A stretch of 64,000 nucleotides of DNA from SOIL31 sp964636815 (GTDB taxonomy: Bacteria > Babelota > Babeliae > Babelales > Vermiphilaceae), in the NCBI GenBank assembly GCA_964636815.1, contig CAZWTF010000003.1, positions 92,117-156,116 of the forward strand, read 5' to 3'. The notes under the pieces were generated by a model, which had not been told where the DNA came from, ran no database searches, and saw only the letters and a program-made list of their open reading frames with translations. Below are positions 18,849 through 27,952 of the stretch, one piece after another. How positions within the stretch are numbered: the stretch's first letter is position 1; each line of letters opens with the position of its first letter. Made by a program: the position numbers and the translations under genes.

Positions 18849-19840
18849 TTAACCATTTTTTTTTACGTTGTGCATATCCATGGTATAGCGCTGTTTTAGC
18901 CGCTATTATTATTGTGGCTATGTTGATGCGTAAATATTTGCACAAGAGCGTTGTGTATCGTTATTCATTGGGTACTGCGCTGAAAAAAAATAATCGTGCA
19001 ATTTCTCATATTCATAAAAAAGTTTTTTATTTTTTACGTTTACTCGTTCTTATTGTGCTTGCGCTTTTAATAGCAAAGCCTCAGGTTGTTGATTCCCGTT
19101 CTAAAATTCCTGTGCAGGGTATTGATATTGTTTTGGTTCTTGATGTCTCTGGTAGTATGCAGTTTAGAGATTATGAAGATGATCATCGGTCACGCTTTGA
19201 AGTTGCAAAAGCGGAAGTAATTCATTTTATTGAAAAGCGTGATAATGATGCACTTGGTCTTGTGTTGTTTGGCAAAGATACCGTATCGCGTTGTCCCATT
19301 ACATTTGATAAACAGTTATTACAAGATGTTGTTGATGAGTTAAATCTTGGTGTTATAGATTCTGATGGTACTATGTTGGTGACAGGAATTGTGACGGCAG
19401 CGAACCGTTTAAAGCATTCTAAATCAAAAACCAAAATTATGATTGTGTTGACGGATGGCGAGCCGAGTGAAGGTGATATGGATCCGTCTATAGGTATTGA
19501 AATTGCACAAAAGTTAGGTATCAAAATATATACCATTGGCATTGGCAGTGAACAGGAACAGATTTTTAGACATCAATTGTATGGTATGATGATCAAACCA
19601 AAAGTTAATAAAGAGTTGTTAACAACGATTGCTCAACACACCGGTGGATCTTATTTCTTTGCGCGTAGTGCAGCCGATATGCGCCGTGTGTATGATACAA
19701 TTGATGCGTTGGAACGGACAGACCATGAAGTTCCACATTTTAGTTTGTATTATGATTTATTGGTGCCGTGTATTGCAGTTATTATGGCGGCTCTTTTTTG
19801 TGAACTATTACTTTCAACATATATATGGTTTTCATTATGA
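18845..19840 (+). CDS. batA: BatA-like von Willebrand factor A membrane protein
   Basis: 331 residues with membrane helices near 13-30, 60-78 and the C-terminus, and a VWA domain between. The metal-ion-dependent adhesion motif is DVSGSMQ near residue 98, with the distal Asp in LTDGEPSEGD. BatA/BatB pairs face the periplasm in the Bat (Bacteroides aerotolerance) system. GTG 18845 overlaps the plsC stop. Order and domain make-up of the next four genes support the assignment. Confidence 0.85.
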   Translation: MINHFFLRCAYPWYSAVLAAIIIVAMLMRKYLHKSVVYRYSLGTALKKNNRAISHIHKKVFYFLRLLVLIVLALLIAKPQVVDSRSKIPVQGIDIVLVLDVSGSMQFRDYEDDHRSRFEVAKAEVIHFIEKRDNDALGLVLFGKDTVSRCPITFDKQLLQDVVDELNLGVIDSDGTMLVTGIVTAANRLKHSKSKTKIMIVLTDGEPSEGDMDPSIGIEIAQKLGIKIYTIGIGSEQEQIFRHQLYGMMIKPKVNKELLTTIAQHTGGSYFFARSAADMRRVYDTIDALERTDHEVPHFSLYYDLLVPCIAVIMAALFCELLLSTYIWFSL

Positions 19841-20835
19841 TACGTTTAACTGATATTCATTGGGCGACTCTGAATAATATATGGACTTTATTGCTAGCTC
19901 TAGTTGCAGCGTTATTATTATGCGTGCGCTATAGAAAACAGTTACAAGCGCGACTTGCTTTGGTTGGCATACATACACAGTTTTTACGGAATGTATCACC
20001 AAAAAAACAGTTGTTAAAGTCTGTTTTGCTATTTGTAGGCGTTTTATTTTTATGTTTTGCTCTTCTACGGCCGCAATGGGATAAGTCTGAAGAAACTATT
20101 GTGCAAGAAGGGCGTGATTTATATATTGCGCTTGATATATCACGAAGTATGTTAGCGACCGATTGCTTTCCAAATCGCCTTGATTTTGCAAAAAACAAAA
20201 TTAAAAATTTAGTTAAAAAACTTTCTTGTGAACGCGTTGGTCTTATTCTTTTTTCTGGTTCTGCTTTTGTACAATGTCCTTTAACATCTGATTATGGGGC
20301 ATTTTATTTGTATCTTGATGCTGTTGATGCAGAACTTATTTCTTCAGGAACAACTGCGCTCGATCAGGCTATTGCGCAAGCTGTAGCTTCATTTGCATCT
20401 GCTCCAGATCGCAAAAGTAAACTGTTGGCATTGTTTACTGATGGGGAAGATTTCTCTCAGAATTTGAATAATATAAAACAAGAAGCAGCAGAATCAGGTC
20501 TTTCTATTTTTACGTTTGGTGTTGGTACACCAGAAGGAGCTCCTGTCCCTTTGTTTGATGTCCATGGTAAACTACTTGGTCATCAAAAAGATGCACAAGG
20601 TGGTGTTGTTATTTCTCGATTAAATGAAAATGTTTTACATTCACTTTCGCAAGATGCGGGTGGTCGGTATATTCGTGCAGTTGATAATGAAAATGATATT
20701 GCTACATTTATAAAAGCAGTGTGTGCGTTTGAAAAAGAACAAATTTCAGAACGTAAGCATTCGCGGTATGAAGATCAGTATCATTACTTTTTATTGGTAA
20801 GTTTTATCTGTTTTCTGGTTGAGTGGTTATTATGA
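19837..20835 (+). CDS. batB: BatB-like von Willebrand factor A membrane protein
   Basis: 332 residues with helices near residues 12-28 and 55-73 and at the end, flanking a second VWA domain. Its MIDAS motif is DISRSML (the family DxSxS pattern is kept), with TALDQAI and LFTDGED downstream. ATG 19837 makes an ATGA overlap with batA; ATG 19825 would add four residues. It presumably pairs with BatA. Confidence 0.85.
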   Translation: MIRLTDIHWATLNNIWTLLLALVAALLLCVRYRKQLQARLALVGIHTQFLRNVSPKKQLLKSVLLFVGVLFLCFALLRPQWDKSEETIVQEGRDLYIALDISRSMLATDCFPNRLDFAKNKIKNLVKKLSCERVGLILFSGSAFVQCPLTSDYGAFYLYLDAVDAELISSGTTALDQAIAQAVASFASAPDRKSKLLALFTDGEDFSQNLNNIKQEAAESGLSIFTFGVGTPEGAPVPLFDVHGKLLGHQKDAQGGVVISRLNENVLHSLSQDAGGRYIRAVDNENDIATFIKAVCAFEKEQISERKHSRYEDQYHYFLLVSFICFLVEWLL

Positions 20836-21902
20836 AAATGTTGGTATTCATTTTATTAAGCAGTTCATTTGTATATCCCTTTGCGTATGATTCAGCAATT
20901 GCCAAGGCTCAAAAAGGTAATTGGCAAGATGCGCACAGTGCATTAAGCAGTATTATTACCGATAATCCTGATAGAGCTGATGTTATATATGATGCAGGAG
21001 TTGCTGCATATAATCTTGGTAATAGATGCCATGCTGCAACTTGTTTTGCACGTGCGGCAGAATGTAGCGCTGATAAAAATGTTACGTTTTGTGCATATTT
21101 TAATGCTGGTAATCTGTATGTGGATGAAAAAAAATTAGAACGTGCGCTTGAAGAGTACGATAAAGCTCTTGCAATAGAGCCAGACAATGAATATGCACGT
21201 CATAATCGTGATCGTGTTGCGCAAATGTTAGAAGAACAAAAGCAGCAGCAAAATAAAGATCAGGAAAAGCAGGATCAAGAGAAAAACGAGCAAAACGAAG
21301 AGCAAAACAATCAAGACCAACAGCAAGATCAGCAAGATCAGCAAAGTAACCAAGGACAAAACCAGCAAAGTCAAAATGGTAACGATAAGCAAAATGGTGA
21401 GCAGAATCAGCAAGGTAATGATCAGCGATTAGACAATGGTAATGAAAAACAAAATAAAGATGGTTCGTCAGAATCTAAGTTAGATAAGCAAACTCAAGGT
21501 GATCATGAGCAGCAAGCAGACGCCACAAAGCAACGCGCTGAGCATGGGGACAACCCAAAAGATAAGCATCATGATGCCGGCAATGATAAGAAGCGGAATG
21601 GTAATAATGAGCTTGATAAAAAAGCGCAAGATGCACAAAAAGAAGGCAATCAGCAACAAAGAGATAAACATAATACAACTCCTGAAAAACAGCATGAAAG
21701 TAATGATAAGAGTAATGGATCAGCGCAAGACGGTCAAGAGGATGTAGGTGAGCAAGATGTGTTGGATAAAATTGCTCTTAATGACCCATGGCTTTTGAAA
21801 ATTTTGGATAATCAAGAAATGCATGATAAAACAGTGAATAAGCAGTTAATGGAAGCAAAAATTCGTCAACATGGTGGAAAAAATGGTCAAAACTGTTGGT
21901 AA
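20832..21902 (+). CDS. batC: BatC-like TPR protein with a low-complexity Gln/Asn/Asp/Lys tail
   Basis: 356 residues: a signal peptide (about 1-18), two or three TPR repeats to about residue 130 (for example ALEEYDKALAIEPDNEYARH), then about 170 residues built almost only of Q, N, D, E, K and G. A short conserved end follows. This is the usual BatC design. ATG 20832 makes an ATGA overlap with batB. Its tail is purine-rich at the DNA level, which produces a spurious Leu-rich frame on the other strand. Confidence 0.82.
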   Translation: MKMLVFILLSSSFVYPFAYDSAIAKAQKGNWQDAHSALSSIITDNPDRADVIYDAGVAAYNLGNRCHAATCFARAAECSADKNVTFCAYFNAGNLYVDEKKLERALEEYDKALAIEPDNEYARHNRDRVAQMLEEQKQQQNKDQEKQDQEKNEQNEEQNNQDQQQDQQDQQSNQGQNQQSQNGNDKQNGEQNQQGNDQRLDNGNEKQNKDGSSESKLDKQTQGDHEQQADATKQRAEHGDNPKDKHHDAGNDKKRNGNNELDKKAQDAQKEGNQQQRDKHNTTPEKQHESNDKSNGSAQDGQEDVGEQDVLDKIALNDPWLLKILDNQEMHDKTVNKQLMEAKIRQHGGKNGQNCW

Positions 21903-23562
21903 TTTTTTTACAATTTTTTTCTGTATAGTTGGTTCCTTTTTGAATGCGCATATCTCTATGGAAGTTCGCACTGATAATGGCACCCCCAATAGTGTTGTTG
22001 TTGGACAACCGTTCACACTTGATGTTGTTATTGATGGGGTATATGGATCAGTGCCAATGCCAACAATCAAAGGAATAGAGAGATTTAATGCACGGCAATG
22101 CGGAGTGTATAGCAGCAGTGTGAATGGCAAAGCAACAGCTCGTTATTCGTATCAGATTCGTATTGATAAAATTGGATCGTATGTGTTGGGGCCTGCCACT
22201 ATTACACATCAACAACAAGAGTTTGTTTCTAATCAGGTGAATGTTGATGTGGTAAAAGATATTGCTGCTGTGCAAACACAGAGTAAAAACAGTACTGCTA
22301 CTACAGAATCAAAAACATTTTTGCGATTAATGGTGAGTTCAGAATCTGTGGTTGTTGGGCAAAAAATACATTGTGTCTTACGTTTTTATTATCAAGATCC
22401 GGCACTTTCATTAACAAATATTGGTTCACCAGAATTGCTTGGTTTTGATGTTAAAGATAATACTTCATTGGAACATGGTACTGCACAAGTTGATGGTGCA
22501 GAGTATCATTATGCACAATGGCAATGGGAGATGTACCCAACAAAACCGGGCGAATTTCTTATCCCTGCGTATAGTGCTGATTATGAAGTGCAAATAAAAG
22601 ATAATCATATTTTTGGTGCGTTTTTTATGTTGAGCCGTGCTGATCGTAAGCGAGTATATTCCAATGCCGTTACTATTAAAGTTGCCGCACTTCCTTATTC
22701 ACAACTGCCGGTTCATGCAGTTGGACAGTTTGAACGTTTTTCTGCTGAAATAAAACCAGGCATGGCAAAAAAGGGTGAAGGAATGGTACTTGCATTAGAA
22801 ATAGAAGGCAATGGTAATTTGGCAGCTCTTGCAACGCCTGTATTACGTATGCCGGATGCACTAAAATATTATGATTCGAATAGTACCATTATTCCTCCAA
22901 AACACAGTGATGAACTGCCTAAGAAAAGATTTGAATTTATTGTGCAGGGCATGGAATCTGGTTATTGTGAAATTCCTGAGCAGCTGTTTACTTATTTCGA
23001 CATTGATACGTATCGTTATGAAACATTACGTACTGTACCGCTTGCAGTTACAATTACGCCAGGAGTGGCAAGTGCAAAAAAAGAGCTTGTTGTGTCAGAT
23101 ACGCCAACTAAAGAATCAGCTGTAGCTACAGTTGTTGCAACTATCGCTGATATTAATACAGCAGGTTTGTGGTATGCATCCGGAGAACGTCGTTCATTGC
23201 CATGGTGGTTATTCCAGTTATTGTTATTATTGCCATGTTTTTATATTGCATACCCGTTTATATTAGAGAGGGGTATTTTGTTGACAGGAAACAGTGCGCG
23301 GTTAGTGCGCTGGCGTGCTTTCAGACAAGCTCGTAAACAGATAGAGATTGCTATAAAAAACGGTGATGATACAAAATTGTATGCTATTTTTACGCAGCTG
23401 TTTCAAGAATTGGGTAAAGATGGAGATAAGGCTTTGCGTCAATCTGCAGGTGAATTTTTTGAACGTATTACACATGCAGCATATGGCAAATCAGGTAGTA
23501 AAGATGATGAATTATGTGGGATGGCAAAACAATGGTTAGATCGTTTACAAAAACTGATATAA
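21883..23562 (+). CDS. batD: BatD-like membrane-anchored protein
   Basis: About 559 residues with a signal peptide, tandem beta-sandwich-type regions from about 25 to 400 (DNGTPNSVVVGQPFTLDVVI is the typical BatD opening) and one membrane helix near 430-450 (WWLFQLLLLLPCFYIAYPFI). A cytoplasmic helical domain ends the protein. It overlaps batC by 20 bases. ATG 21871 is an alternative start; GGTGGA fits 21883 better. Confidence 0.82.
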   Translation: MVKTVGNFFTIFFCIVGSFLNAHISMEVRTDNGTPNSVVVGQPFTLDVVIDGVYGSVPMPTIKGIERFNARQCGVYSSSVNGKATARYSYQIRIDKIGSYVLGPATITHQQQEFVSNQVNVDVVKDIAAVQTQSKNSTATTESKTFLRLMVSSESVVVGQKIHCVLRFYYQDPALSLTNIGSPELLGFDVKDNTSLEHGTAQVDGAEYHYAQWQWEMYPTKPGEFLIPAYSADYEVQIKDNHIFGAFFMLSRADRKRVYSNAVTIKVAALPYSQLPVHAVGQFERFSAEIKPGMAKKGEGMVLALEIEGNGNLAALATPVLRMPDALKYYDSNSTIIPPKHSDELPKKRFEFIVQGMESGYCEIPEQLFTYFDIDTYRYETLRTVPLAVTITPGVASAKKELVVSDTPTKESAVATVVATIADINTAGLWYASGERRSLPWWLFQLLLLLPCFYIAYPFILERGILLTGNSARLVRWRAFRQARKQIEIAIKNGDDTKLYAIFTQLFQELGKDGDKALRQSAGEFFERITHAAYGKSGSKDDELCGMAKQWLDRLQKLI

Positions 23563-24284
23563 AAAAAATTATTCTATTTTTCTTGATGGGTTTTGTTGTG
23601 ATGGCAACAAACACCGGTAATGATGAAGAATTTTTTTTGCGTGGCAATAAGCAGTATGCGCAAAAAAATTATGATGATGCATTTGCTGCATATGAGATGG
23701 TGGGTAAAAAAGGCAGTGCTGTGTATTACAACATGGGTAATTGCTGTTTCCAGAAAGGCGATTATGCACAAGCACTTGTGTATTGGTCTCGTGCAGAAGT
23801 TGGGGCAACCGTTGCAGAATATGCTTCAATTGTGCGTAATAAAGAGCATGTAACCCATTTGCTTGAGAAAGAAGATAATGTATCTGCACGGCAGAAAATA
23901 GTTACTTTTTTACAAACGTTATTGCCGTATATTTCTCTTTTATTGCTCCAGTTTTTATTTTTATTGTGTTGGTATTTTTGTCTGTTTTTAATGCGTAAAC
24001 AAAAGATGCGATTGAAAAAAACTATTGTTAGTTGTGTATCTATAGCAATGATGTTTTTTGGATCGCTGTTGCATGTTCATTATATCCACCAAGGGAAACA
24101 CGAAGGCGTTGTGGTAAAGAAAGATGCGCAGCTTTTGGTGGGGCCTGATAAAGGTTTTCAAGCGCTTTGTCCGCTTGTATATGCTCGCAATGTAGCGGTT
24201 AAAGAAAAAAGAGACGGGTGGTATAAAATTCAATATGCTGATATGATTGGCTGGGTTGAAGCAGATATGGTGCAAATTATATAA
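23532..24284 (+). CDS. batE: BatE-like TPR and SH3-like membrane protein
   Basis: About 250 residues: signal or anchor helix, a TPR pair (FLRGNKQYAQKNYDDAFAAY then YYNMGNCCFQKGDYAQALVY), two membrane helices around residues 130-175, and a C-terminal SH3-like domain (AQLLVGPDKGFQ ... KEKRDGWYKIQYADMIGWVE). This is the BatE layout. The start overlaps the end of batD; ATG 23514 is an alternative. Confidence 0.78.
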   Translation: MVRSFTKTDIKKIILFFLMGFVVMATNTGNDEEFFLRGNKQYAQKNYDDAFAAYEMVGKKGSAVYYNMGNCCFQKGDYAQALVYWSRAEVGATVAEYASIVRNKEHVTHLLEKEDNVSARQKIVTFLQTLLPYISLLLLQFLFLLCWYFCLFLMRKQKMRLKKTIVSCVSIAMMFFGSLLHVHYIHQGKHEGVVVKKDAQLLVGPDKGFQALCPLVYARNVAVKEKRDGWYKIQYADMIGWVEADMVQII

Positions 24285-24312
24285 TATAAAAACTCATAAT
24301 TGATAACAGCGT

Positions 24313-25356
24313 ATGATTGATAAACATTTTTCTGTGGTGCATTCAGTATTATTTAGCTTGTGTATAAGTATCATGACAATTCTCATGATACTTCTTTTTA
24401 TTGAGTATCGATTTTTTTGCAATCAGTCTCGTGAAATGATTGAGCTTAAGCAAGAATATGCACAGTATGTTCATATCTTAAGCAAAAAAATTAATGGCGA
24501 TGATATTGATGACAATGAAGTAACAGATAGTCTTGAAGATGTTGAATCTTTGTATGGGGTCCCCGATTGGAGCGAAGCGGAAACGGGGGTAGAGCAAGAA
24601 GAGTCTGAAATTGAAATCAAAGAGATTCTTGCGGCAGAAGCAAGTGATGCACCAGATAATGATGATGATTACATAGATGATTCTTTTGTGGTGATTAATA
24701 GACAGCCTGATTATCTTAAACAATCAACACTAGATTATATGCAAGCGGAGGAACTTAATTCCTTAATGACAGCAATTGATATTGATCGTTGGTCTGATTA
24801 TACGGAATCCTCCTTTGTTAAAGTTTCGCAGAATAGGCAACCATCTATATCAACAAAAAAATCTACTGTACAAAATAAGCGTGTTTCTAAACCTGTCAGT
24901 AAACCAAAAACGCATACTACCATGCATCGCTCTATTAAAGAGTGTGGGTTCATTTGGCCTATTGATGCAGATAAATTTTGGTTGAGTTCATTGTTTGGGC
25001 CGCGCAAGCGTGTTGATGGTACATGGGGATTCCATCATGGTATTGATATGGCTGCAGTAAAAGGAACACTTGTTAAAGCTGCACGTGCTGGAACAATTGT
25101 AGAAGCAGGATTCCAGACAGGGTATGGCAATACTGTTGTTGTACACCATTCTGATGCACTAAAAACACGTTATGCACATTTGCACACCATTCGCGTGTAT
25201 ATGGGACAGAAAATAAAGCAGGGAGTAATTATTGGTACGGTAGGGGAGACAGGATTTATTAGAAAAAAGGGGAAAGATGGTTCACATCTGCATTTTGAAG
25301 TGTATGAAAAAGGTAAGCGGGTAAATCCGATGCACTGTTTACCCAGAGCTGTGTAG
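24313..25356 (+). CDS. M23-family (LytM) murein endopeptidase with an in-frame repeat
   Basis: 347 residues: one membrane helix near 12-37, a short coiled coil, a long acidic linker and a C-terminal M23 metallopeptidase domain from about residue 220. The zinc ligands are present: H241 and D245 in HHGID, and the HxH pair H325/H327 in SHLHFE, so it should be active in cutting peptidoglycan cross-links. Residues 82-93 (YGVPDWSEAETGV) are encoded by a family-A palindromic repeat. It follows the Bat operon by 28 bases. Confidence 0.9.
   Translation: MIDKHFSVVHSVLFSLCISIMTILMILLFIEYRFFCNQSREMIELKQEYAQYVHILSKKINGDDIDDNEVTDSLEDVESLYGVPDWSEAETGVEQEESEIEIKEILAAEASDAPDNDDDYIDDSFVVINRQPDYLKQSTLDYMQAEELNSLMTAIDIDRWSDYTESSFVKVSQNRQPSISTKKSTVQNKRVSKPVSKPKTHTTMHRSIKECGFIWPIDADKFWLSSLFGPRKRVDGTWGFHHGIDMAAVKGTLVKAARAGTIVEAGFQTGYGNTVVVHHSDALKTRYAHLHTIRVYMGQKIKQGVIIGTVGETGFIRKKGKDGSHLHFEVYEKGKRVNPMHCLPRAV
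24556..24589 (+). repeat. Family-A palindromic repeat inside the M23 peptidase gene
   Basis: GGGGTCCCCGATTGGAGCGA followed by AGCGGAAACGGGGG matches the intergenic copies at 57961 and 62203 over nearly its full length. It is in frame and lies in the linker between membrane anchor and enzyme domain, where an insertion should be tolerated. Confidence 0.85.
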
Positions 25357-25389
25357 GAATAAGAGTAAGAAAAGTTATAAAGGAAATGT

Positions 25390-26367
25390 ATGGCGCAGGA
25401 TAAAGTAAAAAAACAGCAGAGTTGGCTTTCGAGTGTTACAGAATTTGTGTTTTTATTGTCGGTTGTTTTTTTGATTCGTACGTTTGGTTTTGGTTTATAT
25501 CAAGTACCAACAGGATCTATGGAAACAACCATGTTAGTTGGGGAAAGATTTTTTGCGGATAAATTTTCTTATAATTTGAGAACACCACGTCACGGTGAGA
25601 TTATTTCAATGAATGATCCTGAATTTAAATATTCAAAAAATTGGTTAATGAATCTTTTTCAGCATTATGCGTGGGGACCATCGAACTGGACAAAGCGAGT
25701 TATTGGTCTGCCGGGTGATACCATTAAAGGTGTGATAGAAGATGGCAAGGCCGTTGTGTATCGCAATGGGCAAAAATTAGATGAGCCGTATGTTAATAAG
25801 TACCCGCTTATCAGAGCGTTTAAACAAGATGTGAATGTATTGATGCAACAGATAGAACAAGAAGTACAACAGATGTCGCGTGGGTATAAACTTGATCGTA
25901 ACGCTGTTGATATGTATGTTATGCAACGATTATCGCAAGAGGTGTCGTTCCCACGTTCATATGATCCTAGTGTACCGTATGATCAGCAACCGTTTTATCG
26001 TACGCATGAAAATCGCATTATTCGTGATGAAGAAGGTAACCCTGAGTTGATAGTTCCCGGCCAACCATTGATGCCAAAAAATGGTAAATTAACTCCAGAT
26101 GAATCGCGAAATAATTGGAGTGGTTCAGATGTGTTTTATATCAAGCTTGGTTCAGATGAATATTGGGGAATGGGAGATAACCGTTTAGGCAGTCACGATT
26201 CACGTTTCTTTGGCCCTATTAAAGAGCGCGAAATTCATGGTAGAATTCTGTTTCGTATTTGGTCGATGGATAGTAATGAAGCGTGGTGGATTGTAGATCT
26301 GATTAAACACCCGATTGATTTTTGGGCCCGTATGCGTTGGAGCAGATGGCTGCAGTTTGTGAAATAA
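25390..26367 (+). CDS. lepB: Signal peptidase I
   Basis: This membrane enzyme removes signal peptides. Catalytic Ser is S43 in PTGSMETTM and the general-base Lys is K102 in WTKRVIGLPGD; the conserved box GMGDNRLGSHDSRFFGPI follows near the end. One N-terminal membrane helix is seen. At 325 residues it is long because of an insertion of roughly 100 residues between the Lys box and the final conserved box. It is well placed in a genome with so many exported proteins. Confidence 0.96.
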   Translation: MAQDKVKKQQSWLSSVTEFVFLLSVVFLIRTFGFGLYQVPTGSMETTMLVGERFFADKFSYNLRTPRHGEIISMNDPEFKYSKNWLMNLFQHYAWGPSNWTKRVIGLPGDTIKGVIEDGKAVVYRNGQKLDEPYVNKYPLIRAFKQDVNVLMQQIEQEVQQMSRGYKLDRNAVDMYVMQRLSQEVSFPRSYDPSVPYDQQPFYRTHENRIIRDEEGNPELIVPGQPLMPKNGKLTPDESRNNWSGSDVFYIKLGSDEYWGMGDNRLGSHDSRFFGPIKEREIHGRILFRIWSMDSNEAWWIVDLIKHPIDFWARMRWSRWLQFVK

Positions 26368-26383
26368 TAATTTGTTGATAAAT

Positions 26384-26416
26384 AAAAAAGCGCATCTTTA
26401 AAGGATGCGTTTTTTT
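26384..26416. terminator. Terminator after lepB, probably bidirectional
   Basis: CGCATC (26391-26396) pairs with GATGCG (26404-26409) around a 7-base loop, with an A run before and seven T after. It also fits the convergent gene on the minus strand. Confidence 0.8.
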
Positions 26417-26431
26417 ATTGGTTTTTGCTGT

Positions 26432-26857
26432 CTATTTTTGATCGTATTCGCTATATTTTCTTCGACAGTTTTCGTGGTAAGAAACAAAGTCTTCTTCTCT
26501 ATAGAGCTTATCACTTATTATTGTGAAAGAATGATTTTTGTTATCGTTGTCATTGTAGTTAATTGTATATGAGTGGCCTTCTTTTGTGAATATATCGAGA
26601 GAGACGGCTGGTCGTGCCCCGTATTTTAAAAACTTGTAAATTGGATGATGGATATCTGTGTTGTTATTAACTGGAGCAAAGTGAATTGTTTTGCGCCCTT
26701 GATTGTGTTGAAGATATCCCCCAATTGGTTGGATTATCCAGGTGCTACTATCACTTTGTCGTAATTGTGAATTTTGTTGATTTGATTCCATTCCTGAAAG
26801 AGATATAGAAATAGTAGATAATGAGATTAATAGGTATTTTTGATATGATTTATTCAT
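26432..26857 (-). CDS. Small exported orphan protein
   Basis: 141 residues with a signal peptide (about 1-21) ending ISLSG, after which the chain reads MESNQQ. The mature part is hydrophilic, rich in Asn, Asp, Ser and His, and has no recognisable domain. A TATAAT lies about 75 bases upstream on the minus strand. It is a single-gene unit. Confidence 0.6.
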   Translation of the reverse strand: MNKSYQKYLLISLSTISISLSGMESNQQNSQLRQSDSSTWIIQPIGGYLQHNQGRKTIHFAPVNNNTDIHHPIYKFLKYGARPAVSLDIFTKEGHSYTINYNDNDNKNHSFTIISDKLYREEDFVSYHENCRRKYSEYDQK

Positions 26858-27127
26858 GATTTTTCTTTCAGTTATTTTTAACTTTAAATTCAGACAGCTA
26901 ATTTGATTGCTGTGAATAGTTAAATATTTAACATTATATTACTATTTTATAATAGCATGAGGCATAAAAAAAGCCATATTTTAAAGGGTTTTTTGAAGAA
27001 TTGTTCATATTGTTTTGTATAAAGTGATGTATAAAGCTTTTTATAGGGGTGTAAAGCTTGCAGAATAGCTATTTTCTGCTACATTTAGAATGTTTACTTT
27101 TTTACGGGTAAATAATTGAATTGTTGT
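26858..27127. other. AT-rich intergenic region upstream of the tRNA pair
   Basis: I see no gene in these 270 bases. They should hold the promoter of the minus-strand exported protein (TATAAT near 26932-26941 read on the minus strand) and the tRNA promoter; TTGTTCATATTGTTTTGTATAA near 27001-27022 is a candidate element but not a strong one. Confidence 0.4.
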
Positions 27128-27201
27128 GGCGGCATAGCCAAGTGGTAAGGCACGGGTCTGCAAAACCTTGATCCCCGGTTCGAATCCGGGTGCCGCCTCC
27201 A
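27128..27201 (+). tRNA. tRNA-Cys (GCA)
   Basis: A complete 74-base cloverleaf. The acceptor stem GGCGGCA pairs with TGCCGCC, the anticodon loop is CTGCAAA giving GCA, the T arm contains GGTTCGAATCC, and CCA is encoded at 27199-27201. Confidence 0.96.
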
Positions 27202-27213
27202 CGTTATAGGTGT

Positions 27214-27300
27214 GCCGGGATGGCGGAATAGGTAGACGCAAGGGACTTAAAATCCCTCGAGTGTAAACTCGTGCCGGTTCGAGTCCGGCTCTCGGCACCA
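27214..27300 (+). tRNA. tRNA-Leu (UAA)
   Basis: An 87-base class II tRNA with a long variable arm. Acceptor arms GCCGGGA and TCTCGGC pair with one G-U, the anticodon loop CTTAAAA gives UAA, the T arm contains GGTTCGAGTCC, and CCA is encoded. It lies 12 bases after tRNA-Cys, so both are probably on one transcript. Confidence 0.96.
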
Positions 27301-27437
27301 TACTTTGTTGCTTTGCAACTTTGTCTGGTTTTGTTAAAAAAAAGCAAAGCTAAGATTGTCCAAAAAAAAAGAGATGCTCAAAAAGTCCTGTAGTAATGAC
27401 AAAAGATTACGTTAAAAATAAGTTATAACAAAAATAC

Positions 27438-27466
27438 TTGACAACATATGTTCCTATGGATAGCAT
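27438..27466 (+). promoter_or_regulatory. Promoter of the HU gene
   Basis: TTGACA (27438-27443), a 17-base spacer and TAGCAT (27461-27466; four of six consensus bases) lie about 65 bases before the HU start codon. Confidence 0.6.
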
Positions 27467-27531
27467 ACAAACTAGTATATCGTTTTTATTTTGTTTGCTT
27501 TGCCATAGATCAATAAGTAAAGGATGTTTAT

Positions 27532-27804
27532 ATGAACAAGGCAAAGTTAATCGAATCAATGGCTAAAGCAACCAAGCAGCCAAAAGCAATGTGTAAAGAA
27601 ATGCTTGAAGCAATTCTTTCTTCTATTGGTGGAGCATTAAAGCAAGGCAAATCAGTAGTTTTGACTGGTTTTGGTACTTTCTCAGTAATGAAAAGAAAAA
27701 GCCGTGTAGGTATTAACCCAGTAACACGCGCAAAAATGACAATTGCTGCGAAAAAAGTTCCTAAATTTAAAGCTGGTAAAGCTCTTAAAGCTTCAATTAA
27801 ATAA
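27532..27804 (+). CDS. HU-family DNA-binding protein
   Basis: A 90-residue nucleoid protein, the normal HU length. The signature GFGTFSVMKRKSRVGINPVT forms the DNA-binding arm, with the dimer helices before it and a basic end (KKVPKFKAGKALKASIK). AAAGGATG lies upstream. Single gene with its own promoter and terminator. Confidence 0.95.
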   Translation: MNKAKLIESMAKATKQPKAMCKEMLEAILSSIGGALKQGKSVVLTGFGTFSVMKRKSRVGINPVTRAKMTIAAKKVPKFKAGKALKASIK

Positions 27805-27832
27805 GCTTTATTCTTTTAGGTAGAAATTGAAA

Positions 27833-27860
27833 AGAAGCGTCCGTTTGGACGCTTCTTTTT
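27833..27860 (+). terminator. Terminator of the HU gene
   Basis: AGAAGCGTCC (27833-27842) pairs perfectly with GGACGCTTCT (27847-27856) around a GTTT loop, followed by a T run. Confidence 0.93.
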
Positions 27861-27952
27861 GTTTTTTAACCCTTTTTTTCTTGATTTTCCTGTATTTCAA
27901 TCAATATACTTAAAGTAGAAATATAGGAAAAAAGATAAAAAAGGAGCTTATC

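Noticed and set aside
21228..21413. Leu-rich minus-strand frame that looks like a membrane protein
   Set aside because: It is the antisense of the Gln/Asn/Asp/Lys-rich tail of batC.
27041..27301. An 86-codon minus-strand frame beginning MVPRAGLEPARV
   Set aside because: It is antisense to tRNA-Leu and tRNA-Cys; this is the well-known false protein read from tRNA genes.
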